64,000 nucleotides of DNA. It comes from Mucor racemosus (lineage: Eukaryota; Mucoromycota; Mucoromycetes; Mucorales; Mucoraceae). Where the stretch lies: assembly GCA_027405735.1 (NCBI GenBank), contig JAPEHQ010000011.1, forward strand, positions 1,798,001 through 1,862,000. The letters run 5' to 3'. The notes below the pieces were generated by a model. That model had not been told where the DNA came from. It saw only the letters and a list, made by a program, of their open reading frames with translations, and did not search any database. The position numbers and the translations under genes are program-made. Positions 50,263 through 63,139 of this stretch are shown here, in pieces; position 1 is the stretch's first letter, and each line of letters begins with the position of its first letter.

Positions 50263-52384
50263 TTAACACCAGCCCAAGACCTTCCACCAGCCCATGCCAA
50301 CTGAGAAGTAAATGAAAATGTAGAATATTGCTACCTGGCCTCCAATCAGGAACCATTTTGTACGGGAGACATAACCTGGAGCATAATACATGGCCAAACT
50401 GCCTGTTGAAAAGTTTGTCTATATGCGCTTTTTTTTTTTAGTCCTCGTTATAATTACTTTATGTAAATACAATAATAACATACCATGCAGCCTCCAAGAG
50501 CGCCAAAATAAGCCAGTAGACAAGTCAATATCATTGGGTTAGCACCTAATGAATGTCCAGCATCTAAAAAGGTAGCCACGAATGCAACAGTGTGAGCACT
50601 TAATGAAGAGAACATAAATGTTGTAAGAAAATAAGCAATTGCCAACGCAGGTACAGCTGGTAATTTAAGGTGAGTGATGGCCAAAGATATTTTATGGCCT
50701 ATGTAGCCTGAAGCTCCTGCTTCAGAAAGCTGAGTAGCTATTGTAACAAAACCACCAAGCCAAAATAAGGTTTCCCACTAAACGATAGATACAAATGTTA
50801 ATTTGTAAATTTACGTAATAACAATAAAAACTTACGGCATTGGTGTTATTTGCTACATCTTTCCAATGAATAGTACCCATATGTAATAAAACTACAATGC
50901 CGATTAAAGCAACTAATGTCGAGTCTATTTTAGTGTAGCCGGAAGTTACCCACAACACCAGACAGATAAAGAGAACCAAGCAAAGTTGCTATTTTAAAAA
51001 AGAACGGATTTAGACAAATTTCACACGCCTATTTTATGAAAGTTGTTGCATACCAGTTCTTTACTTGACATTGACCCCATAGCGTGTAATTCCTTTGAAG
51101 CATGTTGAACAATATCATCTCCATCTGCTTTCAATTGTTGTCCTTCTTCGACTTGGGAGCTCTCTTCCTTTGATTTAAATATGCCACATGACCAAGCTAA
51201 AAGGAGAGGTAAAATAGCAGCGCATATTAATGCAGGAACAGAACTTCCTGTAATCCAGGTCATGAAATTAAATTGCAAATTGGGGTATAGTGTATTTGCC
51301 TTTGCTAAAACAATGGGGTTTGGAGCCATTCCTTTTTCATGTCATCATTATTTTTAGTAAAAATACATTGCTTATATTTGAAAGTAATATACCTGTCAAA
51401 TACATGGAAGCTGATAATAAATTGGAATGTGCTCCAATCAACATTAAAAATCCACCTATCTTTGGATTTTGAGAAGGTGTTGAACCTAAAGTAGTAGCAA
51501 TGGAATGCACCACGGGTAAAACAATACCACCACCTCGAGCTGTATTACTAGGAACAAAAGGGGCCAATAGTAATTCTATAAATTCAATAAGAATTACTCG
51601 CATTATAAAGGTAAATGTATATGGTAGGTGGTACCTGAAAGTAGAATAGCGTATGCTAAACCGATGACATGCTTGCCAAATGAGCGGATCATTAATAATG
51701 ATATTCTTTTCCCAAGTTGTGTTACTTCAACAGCTTTTCCCAGATGAAAAGCAGCAAAAATTAACCAAACAACAGAGCTAGAAAACCCCTCTAATGAGTG
51801 ATGAAAGGCCTCCTTACCACCGTTGCAATCAAAAGGGACCTCAGTTATGGGATTTATGTCTCCACAGAGGCGACATTCTGTGCTCATTCCCGTAACATGA
51901 TCTTCACATTGAAATGAGTGTGTCATAGACAGTAGAGTCAGGGCAGTCAATACAAGAACTGATATATCAACTGATGTGGTAATCAGCGCAAAAATACAGC
52001 TAGATAGATATATTAGATATCAACTGAATATTTACATGAAGTTTATACCTTGTAAATACAGCTAAAAGCCTTATAGATGTCAATGTCAATTCCTCGGTTG
52101 GACTCACACCAAACCAAATGGTTGATCCAAGAAGGAGTGATGGTAAAAGGCTGAATAATTTGGACGCTATAAACTTGTAATATATGGAAGCTACCGTGCC
52201 TGAAGTTTTGCAATTGCATTAATTATTTATATCAAAAATTTACATGTTTATATTTATTAAATGTACCTCGTTTATTTGTTGATTCTCTCAATTCCAATGT
52301 TGTATTATTACTGTCAACAGGTAGTAATGAAGTGCTCTCATTGGGTATTTCGGTATAAACGACAACTTGCTGATCTTTTCTCAT
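50263..52384 (-). CDS. DASS-family dicarboxylate/2-oxoglutarate transporter
   Basis: Eight exons (52384-52267, 52199-52049, 51999-51635, 51575-51393, 51331-51054, 50988-50836, 50777-50484, 50418-50263) close to 565 aa. After a polar N-terminus there are about 12-14 membrane segments. Family motifs: PFVPSNTARGGGIVLPVV (the SNT signature), LIGAHSNLLSASMYLTG, and the second inverted repeat FWLGGFVTIATQLSEAG with SSLSAHTVAFVATFL and GGCMTNFSTGSLAMYYA. This is the sodium/sulfate (divalent anion) symporter family, and the sequence is closest in feel to plant DiT1-like 2-oxoglutarate/malate carriers and their bacterial relatives. Substrate and membrane are not determined. An extra loop with four Cys (FQCEDHVTG...CRLCGD..CNGG) precedes TM4 and is unusual. 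Confidence 0.85.
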
Positions 52385-52875
52385 TTTTTTTTTGATGTAC
52401 AATATAAGATGAAAGGAAGAGAGATCAAGATTATCAAAAGAAAAGATCTTGCTATTTATATACGCAAAATAAAAAGCTCAGAAAAAAAATCTTCCTTTTA
52501 TAGTCTTTTTATTTTAAATAGTGGGTTTAGATAAATGATCAATTTTGCAGCTGATTTTGTTTTCTTATGATGAAAATTAAGGTGTTGACTGCATACGCAT
52601 AACAGGTTAATGAATTGCTTGGATTTTGCGATATTTTCCCCTTGATTACAAAGAATGATTTAAGAAATACCACATGTTGAGATGAATGTGTGTTACATAG
52701 CAAATGACTACACAAGTTAAACTTGACACGCTCACCATAATTGGATGACCACTGATATCATTATAATGGTATTTATATTGAATTGTTGATTTTTCTCATG
52801 AGCTTACACATATCACATTTTTTAAGGTATTAAATGACTCATTTTATTAATGACCCTGCATTTTATTTGAGTTAA
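52385..52875. other. intergenic between transporter promoter and reductase 3' end
   Basis: Promoter of the transporter (minus): TATTTATATACGC lies at about 52452. The rest is 3' region of the reductase. No other feature. Confidence 0.4.
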
Positions 52876-53856
52876 TTATTCATATAAAACTTCTTTTGCG
52901 TGAATAATATACACCATGGCTTGATTATATCGAACATCAATACCTCTCTCTTTGCCTTTTTTGCAAATATATCCATTTAAATAATCAATTTCAGTTAAAT
53001 TCTTCAATCTGATGTCTTGCAAAGTCGAGCAAACGTTTTCACCAGCTTCTTCATTGATTGTTAATACCATATCCATTAAAGAATCAACCGTTTCTCCAGG
53101 TAAATCATCTTTTAATACGTCGTGCGCTTCTTGACAAATAGCTCTCATCAGGGCAATGCCACCAGGATTGCCGTTTTTAATATTACCAACATTTTTATAC
53201 ATTAAAACAGATGCTACACCATTAATACAGGCGTTTACGACTAATTTTTTGTACATTTTAACAAGCACTTGAGACCAAGGCAATTGTTCTGCATTTAGTT
53301 CTGGAATTGCAATGATTTCCCTTAAAAGTTCCGGGTTTTGCTGTTGTTTTGCTGTATTTTTTATTGGAAATCTTCCAATACGTAAAGCATCTGGGTCAGC
53401 ATAACCAGAATGATGTGTGATATCATAAGGACCCATACGCTCAACTGCATGACGATTGACGCCAACATAAATAGCAGGTGGGGTTCTATTTGGCCACAAG
53501 TTTTCCAGCAATTCTTCTGCAATACCCATTCCATTTTGAAGTAACAAAATTGTACTATTTTCAGATAATCTGGAAGCCATGGGAGCAAGTGCTTTTAAGG
53601 TATGGTGGCCCTTTGTAGCTACAATAAGCGATTTAATGGGCGTTTGATCAGTTGTGTCTCCTACTACACTTGCTTCGAACCCGGAAATAAGGCTGGTTTT
53701 GCCTTGAGAACGATATGTAATACTATTTCGACGATCATTAAAGTCATTTAAATGATTTTGAGAACGAAGCAAGAGAGTAACAGGTAACCTATTGGTCTTT
53801 AAAATGGATGCAATATGGCACCCTATAGCACCTGTACCTAGAATATGTATACTCAT
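52876..53856 (-). CDS. PAN5: 2-dehydropantoate (ketopantoate) 2-reductase
   Basis: Single exon, 326 aa. It reduces ketopantoate to pantoate with NADPH on the route to pantothenate and CoA. The ATG at 53856 is chosen because the Rossmann motif starts at once (MSIHILGTGAIGCHIA, GxGxxG at 7-12); the frame stays open 59 codons further upstream but reads like a leader. Later landmarks: VATKGHHT, ILLLQNGMG, and the C-terminal helical domain with KLVVNACINGVASVL (the conserved Lys and Asn of the active site) and TEIDYLNGYICKKG (Glu/Asn). Motifs match the PanE/ApbA family; paralogues of this family act on other substrates, so pantoate specificity is probable rather than certain. Yeast symbol used by analogy. 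Confidence 0.85.
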   Translation of the reverse strand: MSIHILGTGAIGCHIASILKTNRLPVTLLLRSQNHLNDFNDRRNSITYRSQGKTSLISGFEASVVGDTTDQTPIKSLIVATKGHHTLKALAPMASRLSENSTILLLQNGMGIAEELLENLWPNRTPPAIYVGVNRHAVERMGPYDITHHSGYADPDALRIGRFPIKNTAKQQQNPELLREIIAIPELNAEQLPWSQVLVKMYKKLVVNACINGVASVLMYKNVGNIKNGNPGGIALMRAICQEAHDVLKDDLPGETVDSLMDMVLTINEEAGENVCSTLQDIRLKNLTEIDYLNGYICKKGKERGIDVRYNQAMVYIIHAKEVLYE

Positions 53857-55883
53857 TATTAAATAGTTGAAGAAAAGCTTGTATAGGTTCTTTTGCCTGA
53901 GATAATACACTTGTATTTGTAATCCGCTTTGCGGAGTAAAAGAAACCATCAAGATCATGTTAGCAACTTGATGTAATGTGTATTCGTATACTTCATACAG
54001 TTTGTCAATTATTAAGACTAAAAGTGAAAACAAAATTTAATTTATATAGCTGATTATCAAAATACAGGAAAAAAAAAATATATACAATTGCCTTACGTTG
54101 AGAAGATTATTACAAACACACAAATTGAATGTTGCCAAAACAAAAAATGTTTAGACTTATAAAATAGTATTATAAACAATATTAAGCATAGAGATTAATA
54201 TGTTTATTTAACATATTATGACAGTAAAATCCCTTAAAGTCAAAATAGTCACCAAAACGATAACTATATCTATGCTTAGATAGTTATACTTTGTATTTAA
54301 AAGACCAATCTAAGCAAAAACAATAGTGTCATCGAGGCGTGAAATTATGGAAATAATGCACCTTGTTGCGGGGGAGTTACTTTTTATTAGATATATGCAA
54401 TTGGGCGACTGAAGGCTTTATTAAAAGTTGAGCTAAGATTTGACCTGTTTGATGATATATTGCAACTGCAAAATTGGATTATTATTATTATTATATTTAG
54501 ATCAGATAAAGAAAAGAAAATTATTAATGTAATATTTGGCTATTTATATCAAGCTTAATTGCAATTGCTATACTATACTTCTGTTGTTCATAGCTTTGAT
54601 TTCATCACAACCTCCTGCCATTATTTTACATTCGATTCGATATCCTAGGAGGAAAAAAATTAACCTTTAAAGGATTTTTACGACCCAAATTTAGAAGAGC
54701 ACTAAACGTTCTTTGATAAAGTATATGCATCTTGCAGTGCTCTACAAAGTGTTATTTTATTTTTATAATTGTTTAATACAAAAAATAAAAATATCTTTAA
54801 TATAGTCGAATACTGATTTTTCTTAAAAAAAAAAATATCGAAAAAATTGGTCTTCAGACACAAAATAAACACAACCATCGCAAAGATAGCGTTAATTTGA
54901 TCATGCTCTCGATTGTTATCTTAATAAAAGTCTCATTTTGGATTGAAAAAATCGAATTTTGTAAAAAATGAGATTTTGGATGAGTTGAAACCAAGATTTA
55001 GAAATAATTGCAAAAAAGCTTCAGAATGAATCTACTAGACGACGACATTCAATTAGTATGCTTCTGGAAGCTAGAAATGGTCGCAAATTATGAAATTAGA
55101 GCATTCAGATGTAGGCTTATTTAGTTAGGTCAAAGGAATATAATGCGTGCTCTGATTGTTATATATGCATTCAATTATTTGGCTTTATATTTTTTGACAT
55201 TTTATAATGTATTGTGGCCAAAACTGTCATCACTTGAGGTCAGATCTCACATTTGATGTCCAATAACCTCTTTTTAGACAACTAATTGGTCGCTTGAAAC
55301 TGAAAAGTTTGCTGTATTATTGGCTAAAAGCACCATTAGACCTCCATACTAAATGATCTCATTGGATGAAAAAACGTTTCCGTGAGCAGGGAGTCTTGAG
55401 GCTTTCTCTCAAAAAGTGCTCGATTATTTAAATTTCCTCAGTGCAACACCATTTTAGCAAAAGGTGTCATGCCTATCGAATAAAAATAGAAAACAATATT
55501 CCGCCATTTGAATTATAATGAATTAAAAAGCTTGATTTTATTTGATCCACAGATTTATTGTTACACGTTCAAGCTGATGCAAATGTAAAATGGAAGCATC
55601 TTGAAGAAAAAGCCAAGAAATAACGCAGCTGTAAGAAACCATTTTGAGAATAACTTTTTTAGTTTTTTCCAAGCCCAATAATCATTAGTGTAGAAATATG
55701 AAAAAAGTCAGATTTAAACATTCATTTTTATGTGTACGGTACACAAATTTGTTGCTAAAAATACACTATTTTCAAAATAACAATCATAAAAAGGAATTAT
55801 CTGCCAAGATATTACATTATAAACTATTTTCCTCTCTCTATTTTTTTTTTTTTCTTTTTTCACATAAAAAAACTAAAAAAAAA
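53857..55883. other. gene-poor region with degenerate coding traces
   Basis: No intact gene. Plus-strand traces: about 55026-55092 reads NESTRRRHSISMLLEARNGR, and about 55556-55622 reads LLLHVQADANVKWKHLEEKA before a stop. The stretch between has several stops and fragments such as ISLDEKTF. A dead transposase-like gene is my guess. The right end (55820-55883, poly(T) then A-rich) is the leader of the next gene. Confidence 0.35.
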
Positions 55884-56895
55884 ATGTCAGCCCCACCTTA
55901 CCAACAACATGATGATTTCTATGATAAACCTGCACCTCCACCTTTACCACAACATATTGAAACAAATAGAGATTCGACAGATTGTTATCCTCTGAACGAT
56001 ATTCCTGTAAACTCACCTTCACCTTATCCAGTTTATAATCAACAAAATAACAGCTCTTCAACAGCTGTGCCATCACCACCTGCACATCGTTATAGCGATC
56101 ATTCGGACATGAAATTTGTGGATCACTATGACTCTGATGATGATTTAGAAAAGATTATACCTCGTGAAAGAAAGAAGAGAACATGTATGGATAAGCTCTG
56201 TTGTGGCTGTTGTACTTGCTGTCCAAAATGGGCTCGTTGGTGTAGTTGTATATTCTTGATTATTATTGTTATTCTTGCTATTATCATTGGTGTATTTGCT
56301 GCTTTATTTAAGGTTCCAAATGTTCAATTTACCGGGCTTAAACAAGATCCCGTTTATGCATATGCGGATAATGTGCTCAGTATGACATTTGATGTTGGTA
56401 TCAGTGTAGATAATCAAAATTTCGAAAGTATTACATTTGAAACCATCAAAGCAGATGTAAGTAAAATAGTGTTCAAAAAAAAAATTTTTATATACTAAGT
56501 ATTAAATAGGCTTACTATCCTTCACCTTACAATGTTTATATTGGTGGTGGTAATATTACAGATACACATATTTCTTCATATGCTGTGACAAATATTACCT
56601 TTCCATTCGCTGTTAAAGTAAATTCATCATATCCTGGACAACAGGGTGTATTAATGGATTTAGTAACTCGATGTGGTCTTGATGGAAGTACACCAGAAAA
56701 TATCGATTTCAATTATTACATTTACCCTACTGTTCGTATTGCTGGTATTGCTATCACACCAAAGATTTCAAAATCAATGTCACTTGCATGCCCGGTAAGT
56801 ATTTAATATTTTCATCTTGTTGTTTTTTTAATTAACTTGTTTCTTTTTAGACTTCTGAATTGAATCAGTTGCTAGGTGGTTTATTCACAAAATAA
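55884..56895 (+). CDS. LEA2-type single-pass membrane protein
   Basis: Three exons (55884-56456, 56510-56794, 56851-56895) close to 300 aa. The ATG after a poly(A) leader is preferred; the frame is open ~60 codons further upstream but reads AT-rich. Residues 1-95 are cytosolic, Pro/Ser/Asp-rich. Then comes a basic patch (RERKKRT) and a dense cysteine cluster (CMDKLCCGCCTCCPKWARWC) right before one long hydrophobic helix (FLIIIVILAIIIGVFAALF). The outside part is a beta-sandwich like LEA_2 (VPNVQFTGL..., LSMTFDVGISVDNQNF, ITFPFAVKV). This is the topology of plant NDR1/HIN1-like and fungal vacuolar/plasma-membrane LEA2 proteins. The cysteines are likely palmitoylation sites. Function unknown. 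Confidence 0.8.
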
Positions 56896-57184
56896 TCCAA
56901 AAGCCACACATTTAAATAATTTATATCAGTGTAAAAATATTTATTTATTTTTCTTATCAATAAAATGTTTATATATATATATGTATACGCTAAGCCCAAT
57001 TCACCTAATAATGATGATGGTGATGATGATGAGTGTCTATCAATTTTGCCTTTTATAGTCAAAAATAAAAACAATGCTAAAATAAAATCTGGAAGTCGTA
57101 CATTTACACAAGATGACTTTCTATATGAACAGAATCTGCTGTACCTGATATAGTACAACATGCTTTTATTAATTAAATTTCAAA

Positions 57185-57709
57185 TTAATTCTTATTCTTC
57201 AATGCAATATCACGCAAACCATTAAGCCAATCTTGATGGCCATTCAACATAGGATTAGGGTTAGTCTTTGCCAAATCAGCAGCGGGTTTACCAATTTGAG
57301 ATTCTTGAGTGAGAATACGAACTCTACCACCATCAAGATCTTCTAATAACCAAGCATGCAAGACATCTAATTTCTCTTCGGGAGAACCATCTTGCTTTGC
57401 AGTCCAAGACAAACGAGCTGCTTGACCCTTTGTAGGAGCAACAAATTCAATAACCTTGGCATCCAAAGGTGGGAAACCGAATGTGCTAAAGCTGAAATCG
57501 ATATCAGCAGCGAGCTCAGGTCCATTACCATTAGGAAAAGTAATATCAGATGCATTTTTATAGTATTTGGTCCAGTGTGTCGTATCGGCTAAATATTTCC
57601 AGACATCGTTGACAGAAAGATCTTTAACAATAATTTCGTTGGAAACATAATTGTCAGTTAATCCTGGTGTGTATTTCTTGGGCCAGTTGATTGCAGATTG
57701 AGTTGCCAT
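57185..57709 (-). CDS. SRPBCC (START/polyketide-cyclase-like) protein
   Basis: Intronless, 174 aa, ATG to TAA. It has the small helix-grip fold: DVWKYLADTTHWTKYYKNAS at about 36-55, where the domain pairs a helix with W..Y; then ITFPNGNGP, VIEFVAPTKGQAARLSW and AWLLEDLDGGRVRILTQES strands; and a C-terminal helix (NGHQDWLNGLRDIA) that lids the cavity. Such proteins bind hydrophobic ligands; in fungi they are mostly uncharacterised polyketide_cyc2 members. There is no signal peptide. Strong TATATATATA and TATAGG elements lie 60-80 bp upstream. The gene converges on the LEA2 gene with about 290 bp between stops. Confidence 0.8.
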   Translation of the reverse strand: MATQSAINWPKKYTPGLTDNYVSNEIIVKDLSVNDVWKYLADTTHWTKYYKNASDITFPNGNGPELAADIDFSFSTFGFPPLDAKVIEFVAPTKGQAARLSWTAKQDGSPEEKLDVLHAWLLEDLDGGRVRILTQESQIGKPAADLAKTNPNPMLNGHQDWLNGLRDIALKNKN

Positions 57710-58646
57710 TTTAAATGATTTTTAATGTATAAATGCTTGAACGATGAAATTGCAAAAGTTTACACATATACCGTATATAGGTATATATATATATGTTTTT
57801 TCATGCATTGCATTATATTAAACAACCGTTTCTGGCATCAAATTGAGTTTCACATATTGCATGGATTATTAATCAAATCAGCTTCACTTATCAGATCAAA
57901 TATGTTTGAACTTTATCGATGTTTCGGCTTTAAAGCTGCAAAAGTATACTCCACTTTTTTCAAGAGACTTTGCAATGTTTGGATCAATTTCTCGTCATTT
58001 ATAAGTAAGGATGAAATGTCCATTATCACATTGAATATAATCAATTACTCTTCATATAAAGCTTGAATCATAACTCTGATGGTTAACCGGGGAGACAAAA
58101 ATTTAGAATGTAGTTATGGATTGTCAAAGAAATATCTTGGCGCTGAATAATCAAAGTATAATTTGATTCATCTCAGCATGCTTCGGTACCTTGATTAATA
58201 ACCTGTGCTTCATTAAAACTGTTGATTTTAAAATATGGGATTTTTGAAACTACACGTTATGGCTCGCAAGTAAACCTTCTAGGCTAGTAGGCATAACTCA
58301 CCAAAAAGAAAATTACAGAAGTGCTTAATTAATAGAGTTTGATCAATTTCGTATGTTATACTATACAACATCATTGAGGTTTGGAACTTTTTCTCTTTTC
58401 ATTTCTTGCGGGTTTCCGATGTTTTTCCAATTTTCAAAAGCATATTATTAACATATTTTTATATCAGCTATGCACATATACAGCTATATTTAATGTCTAT
58501 ACAATGCATTTTTGCTTTCGAAAAAATATTCATTTTTGGTAGAGAAAAGTAGATTTTAGTAAATTATAGATTTAATGCAAATTTGATCATTATAGCCATA
58601 CCTGGAGCTGAGGGTATGAAAAATGTAATAATTTAATAAGCAAATG

Positions 58647-58684
<38 letters not shown>

Positions 58685-59549
58685 ATGTACATGTACATGA
58701 TTTACAGTATATATCTTATATATTCCAAAAATATATTAATCTTTTCGCTAAATATTGAATAAAAATTCTTTGAATATACCGCGTAAAATATGCCAAAAAT
58801 ATGAAAAAATGTGTAAAACCCTTCACAAAGTGTACATGATCAATTGAAAAGCTATATACCACGTAGAAACTCAAACATATGGCTAAATAAAGTATATTTA
58901 CCGGCGATAGGATGTATTTTTGCATTAGTTTCATCAACAATGATTTAGAAACTGCTCAAGCAATATAGATGAGTAGTTGACTAAATTGATATCTTTGTTT
59001 ATTATTATTATTGATTTGGATAGAACCCTGTTTTGATATATATGTCATTTGTGTAATTGATTGCACCGTGATCAAGGGTGCTATCATCTACACGACATGT
59101 ATGGTTCAAAAAGGTATTTCGTATTTGTATCATGCGTTTGTTATTGTGTTCAATTGGAGCTTTTGTTTATTATTGTTGTTCACATATCAAGTGGCATCAT
59201 ATTTTATGAGCGACACTTGGAATTTAGATTATTTTATTATTTTCAAGCGTTTTTAATATGTAATTCCACTGCATTTGGTCTAAAGTCGATATCTACCTGG
59301 AGAAAAACTGGTGATTATAAAAGTATGTATAGTATTGACTTGATTTGAATGAATAAATAAATTCATGTTAGTCTATTTAGTTTCTAAAAAGCATTTATTT
59401 CTATTTAGTGGCCAACAGCTAAGAAGAGGGAAACAAGATGTTGTCTTGTATATCACTACCAACTATCAAAAGTGCACCATAATTATTACTTACTAGCTTG
59501 TTATCAATAGTCGATTTTACTAATAAATCAATTTTTATAGATGAAACGT
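57710..59549. other. gene-free AT-rich stretch with poly(A)
   Basis: No gene recognised. Poly(A) of 37 at 58647-58683, followed by an ACATGTACATGTACATG palindrome. Two overlapping plus frames at 59011-59348 are open but compositionally non-protein-like. Confidence 0.4.
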
Positions 59550-59560
59550 AAGTTTTTTCT

Positions 59561-59662
59561 GGTAAAGCGTTGAATAAATTGGCTTGGGACAAAGAGGATA
59601 AAAAGGCGGCAATAGACTCCAGTGATGGCCATGTTTATGTTTATGTTTATGATATTGGACAG
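59561..59662 (+). pseudogene. dynein intermediate chain exon fragment in R1 copy 3
   Basis: 34 codons, GKALNKLAWDKEDKK to DSSDGHVYVYVYDIGQ, then a GTAAGA donor. It keeps the WD40 Trp-Asp that copy 2 has lost, but has a 6-bp duplication (an extra VY). Best preserved of the three scraps. Confidence 0.7.
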
Positions 59663-61219
59663 GTAAGAATTAAACTTAATGTAAATCACCTCTAGCGCAA
59701 TAATTATAAAGTAAGACTATATTATCATCAAATACACTACCACACAATATTAACATGTATAAAAACTTACAGTAATAAGCTTGAATCAAATGGGTACAGC
59801 ATCGAAAATTCTTGAAAAAGTTCTCGAGTATTATAAAATCTCTTATTTTTAAGACTTACAAGGCTTGTAAACGGAATATTAATTTAAAAAATCATTTTTG
59901 TCCAGATCATCAATTTTGACATTTTTTAATTTTTTATTTCTGGTTTTGCAAATCTAGGGTTAATTATACTACCAATTATAAAAACAAAAAGTATACACAT
60001 ATACAGAATTTAGCGCTCCATTTGCTCAATAAAAAATATACAACATTTTTATTGCAAAATATTACATGAAAATCCTTTAACCAAAATCCCGTTTTTGAGC
60101 CAAAAGTACAAAGTTTCATTACTTAACCTTTAATATTAAGCTTTTATGAAATGCGTATTAGTTATAGCTACAATTTTCTCTCACAATGTAGTACATTTAA
60201 ACGTTGATTTTGGCATCAAAAATCGATTTTTCTGTTTTTTGATCAAAATCATGAGTGTTGATAAGGATTAAATGAGCCCCGAAAATGTCCGCTACAAAAT
60301 CTGAATTTTCAGATTGCATATGGTTAAATACAAAAAAAATAAATACCTTTTATTTAAAACTTGGATATATCATAGTATAATAGAAGAGTTAGTAGTTTAA
60401 TCTCATTATGCTCAATTACGGAGTCGCTCTACGGGCTCGTTTTTGCAATTTTTTAATGAATGTATGATATGACAGGCGGTTTTTTTGGTAGAAAAATGTA
60501 TGTTTCTATGATAACAGATAACAGTTACTGCCTATTATTTGGTTTAGTTTATGATTCATGCGCTGTAATGCTACTTTGACATTGGCCGAAATGGGCAATT
60601 TAGCAGTGTTTTAATTGCATTAAATAATGTAAAACCTCGAAAATCCTTTTCTACGTGCGTTGTATATTAGAGACTGATATTTTCATTTAACCGCATTCTA
60701 AGATTAAATATCGTTATTTACTACTGTATTGTTGGACGTATTTCTTGATTACCTGATGAAATCGAACAAAATGATATTTGTATCTACTCAATGAAAAGCT
60801 AGAACTGACTACAAACCCACGAAATGCCCCAGAAAATTGATAAAGTTTCAAATGATACAGAAACACAGAAAAAAGTAATCTAATATCTTCTGTAATAATT
60901 GAGAGTTTATGGATACACACAATCTTATTCATAGAAAGAATAATAATAAAGACTAGTAACATTTATCATGGAGAACGTAGGCTTTATTACTAGAGAAACT
61001 AATGGTAAAAGAAAGAACCAAGAGTTCCTAGGTCTTGGTTTAAAAGACTATTTATAAGAATTACATTTCAATATGAGTTAGAAATGGAATTGACTTCAAA
61101 ATTGGCAGTTTAATATCCTCGAAATCCGACAATAGCTACAGTTTTAATAGCAGCTACTGTATACTTGTTGACAACAAATCTTTCTACAACTGTCAATCGT
61201 AAACTAAAATAGTAAGTTT

Positions 61220-61747
61220 TGTCGTATATTTTCAGGATTGATAAATAGTACTTAAAAAAGAATACAATTATAAAAAAATGAGTAATTAATCAGTTCTTCA
61301 ACTGTATAATAAAACAAGATATCGTTTATTTAGATGTAAAAGTATGACCTTTTATATTGATTTGACATTGAGGTCCTGAGATGTAATTTAAGGCACTATT
61401 GAACCATTGGATTTGTTTGATAGTAATCTATGGATTGAAATGGATCAATCATAATTTAACCGTTCTTGCAGAGCTTGTGAGTTGTCTTGTTTCAATGCTG
61501 CGCTAAATATGCTTGGATGTTGATTTGATAGCTACTTGATTGGTTAACTGCTGGGATGAAATAATGTGGTGTCATAATTGAGGTCAAAGCGTCCTTGGTA
61601 ATTACTGGGTTAAACTTGGTACGCTAGGAGTCTCGTATATCTGATATCGAGACTTGCACTTCAATACATGTCGTAGTCAATAGATTGTAAGTTGTATTGA
61701 TACTGTAGAAGGTAATAATGTATGATACTAGTAGGTGGAATACAACA
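61220..61747 (-). repeat. solo LTR-like element E, copy 3
   Basis: 528 bp, starts TGTCGTATATT and ends GGAATACAACA, with the perfect duplication AGTTT at 61215-61219 and 61748-61752. R1 copies 1 and 2 lack it. It is the inverse orientation of the copy at 10113-10654. Confidence 0.9.
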
Positions 61748-62739
61748 AGTTTAAAGAAGGTTAATTTGATTAAATTTTATGTGTAATAAAGTAACATTTA
61801 TAATCTTAGATTTGACTTGCGGTATAAATTTAAGCAGTAAGTGCAATTTAAGATTATGCCCGAACAAAAACCACTGTTGCTGCAAATATTACAGCTACAA
61901 ATGTATTTACAAATGATAATAATTGTAAATATATTGGCTCTTACATGTTTTGCTCCACATCAATAACCTATTGAATTGTATTGTCTATAATCTATATTAA
62001 TAAAAACAAATACAATTTAAAAACCCATTCCAGTAGAAAATGCAATGAAATTTTGAGAACGGCACGATGCTCATGTACAAACCACTGCTTGCCCATACAA
62101 TTAGCTCATTATGCTCATGGTCAGATTTTATTATTATGCGCAAATAGGAATAATGATATGCTTATGGACAATTCTACTATTATGCACACATGGGATTAAT
62201 GTCATGCACACAGACAGAATCTATAATTCTGCACATACAGGCGTTTCGTTATGCTCCGTGTGCTGTTTCTTTTGCTGTGCCCATGTGCATCTTGTTATCT
62301 TTTTAGCCATTATTTAGTGGGTACAACAATTCATCAGATTATAGTGTGCAGCCCACCTGGGCACAACAAAATCATCTTGTGCAGCACAGGTCGACCGTAA
62401 TGCTTTTATATATAAATCCTTTAAATTTGTAATTTTATGGACTTTTTTGAATCTGGTTGTATTATTTCATACTTTTCAAGTTAAATCCGTTATTAGGCTA
62501 ATAATGTTATAGGTTATATTTATACTTTACTTAAAATAAGCCTTTGAATAATTAATAGCAATACAGTCGAACCTTAATTTTTGTATGAAATTTCGATACC
62601 TGCATCTTATAGCTGCTTGAAATATTTAAACAACCGCATCGGGGCTGTCCGGTGATTTTTTCTAGAAATTTATAGCTTGGAAATATCATTATTAGATGGC
62701 CGCTTCCGGAGATTGTTCGACTTTTTTTTTTGGAAGAGT

Positions 62740-63100
62740 TGATATATCAGAATTTTACCCAGATATACAAATCCAGGAACAATTACTAAAATCCAACATG
62801 ACATGATATTTAGTAACCCATACTGAATGTCATACATAGCCACTAGCATTAACAGCGAATATGAGGAACACTCAGGAACATTTGGCAACTATTATGAAAC
62901 ATAGGCAATCCTACATCGTATCCAAATGATACAATGACATATTCCCAATTCCACAAATTCCATTATATATGGTTTGTTCCCAAATCACATCAAGTATCTC
63001 AATACCCAGCAATTAATTAATGATATCAATAATCATATAACCATCTAAAAAACATATAAATATGAAGCATCAATGAATTAATAAAATGCATCTTTTAGCA
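62740..63100. repeat. J element, copy 2
   Basis: Starts TGATATATCA and ends TTTTAGCA, with a 4-bp duplication GAGT at 62736-62739 and 63101-63104. It shares its first ~150 bp with 35944 onward. LTR-like by ends and size (361 bp), with no coding capacity. Confidence 0.55.
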
Positions 63101-63139
63101 GAGTATTTTTATATTAGTATCTTTTGATATATAAGTATA

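Larger units (their letters stand above)
59550..62739 (+). repeat. R1 repeat, copy 3 (with nested LTR E)
   Basis: Matches R1 copy 2 along its length (dynein-like exon, CGCTCTACGGG block, AGTTCCTAGGTCTTGG block also in copy 2, CCGCATCGGGGCTGTCCGG end) and is broken by element E at 61220-61747. It ends at GGAAGAGT, where element J copy 2 begins. Confidence 0.85.

Noticed and set aside
53857..54033. 59-codon N-terminal extension of the ketopantoate reductase
   Set aside because: The Rossmann motif begins right at the internal ATG (53856); the extension is AT-driven and overlaps the probable promoter.
55698..55883. 62-codon extension of the LEA2 protein
   Set aside because: It is Lys/Phe-rich low complexity that includes the poly(T) and poly(A) leader; the ATG at 55884 gives a clean start.
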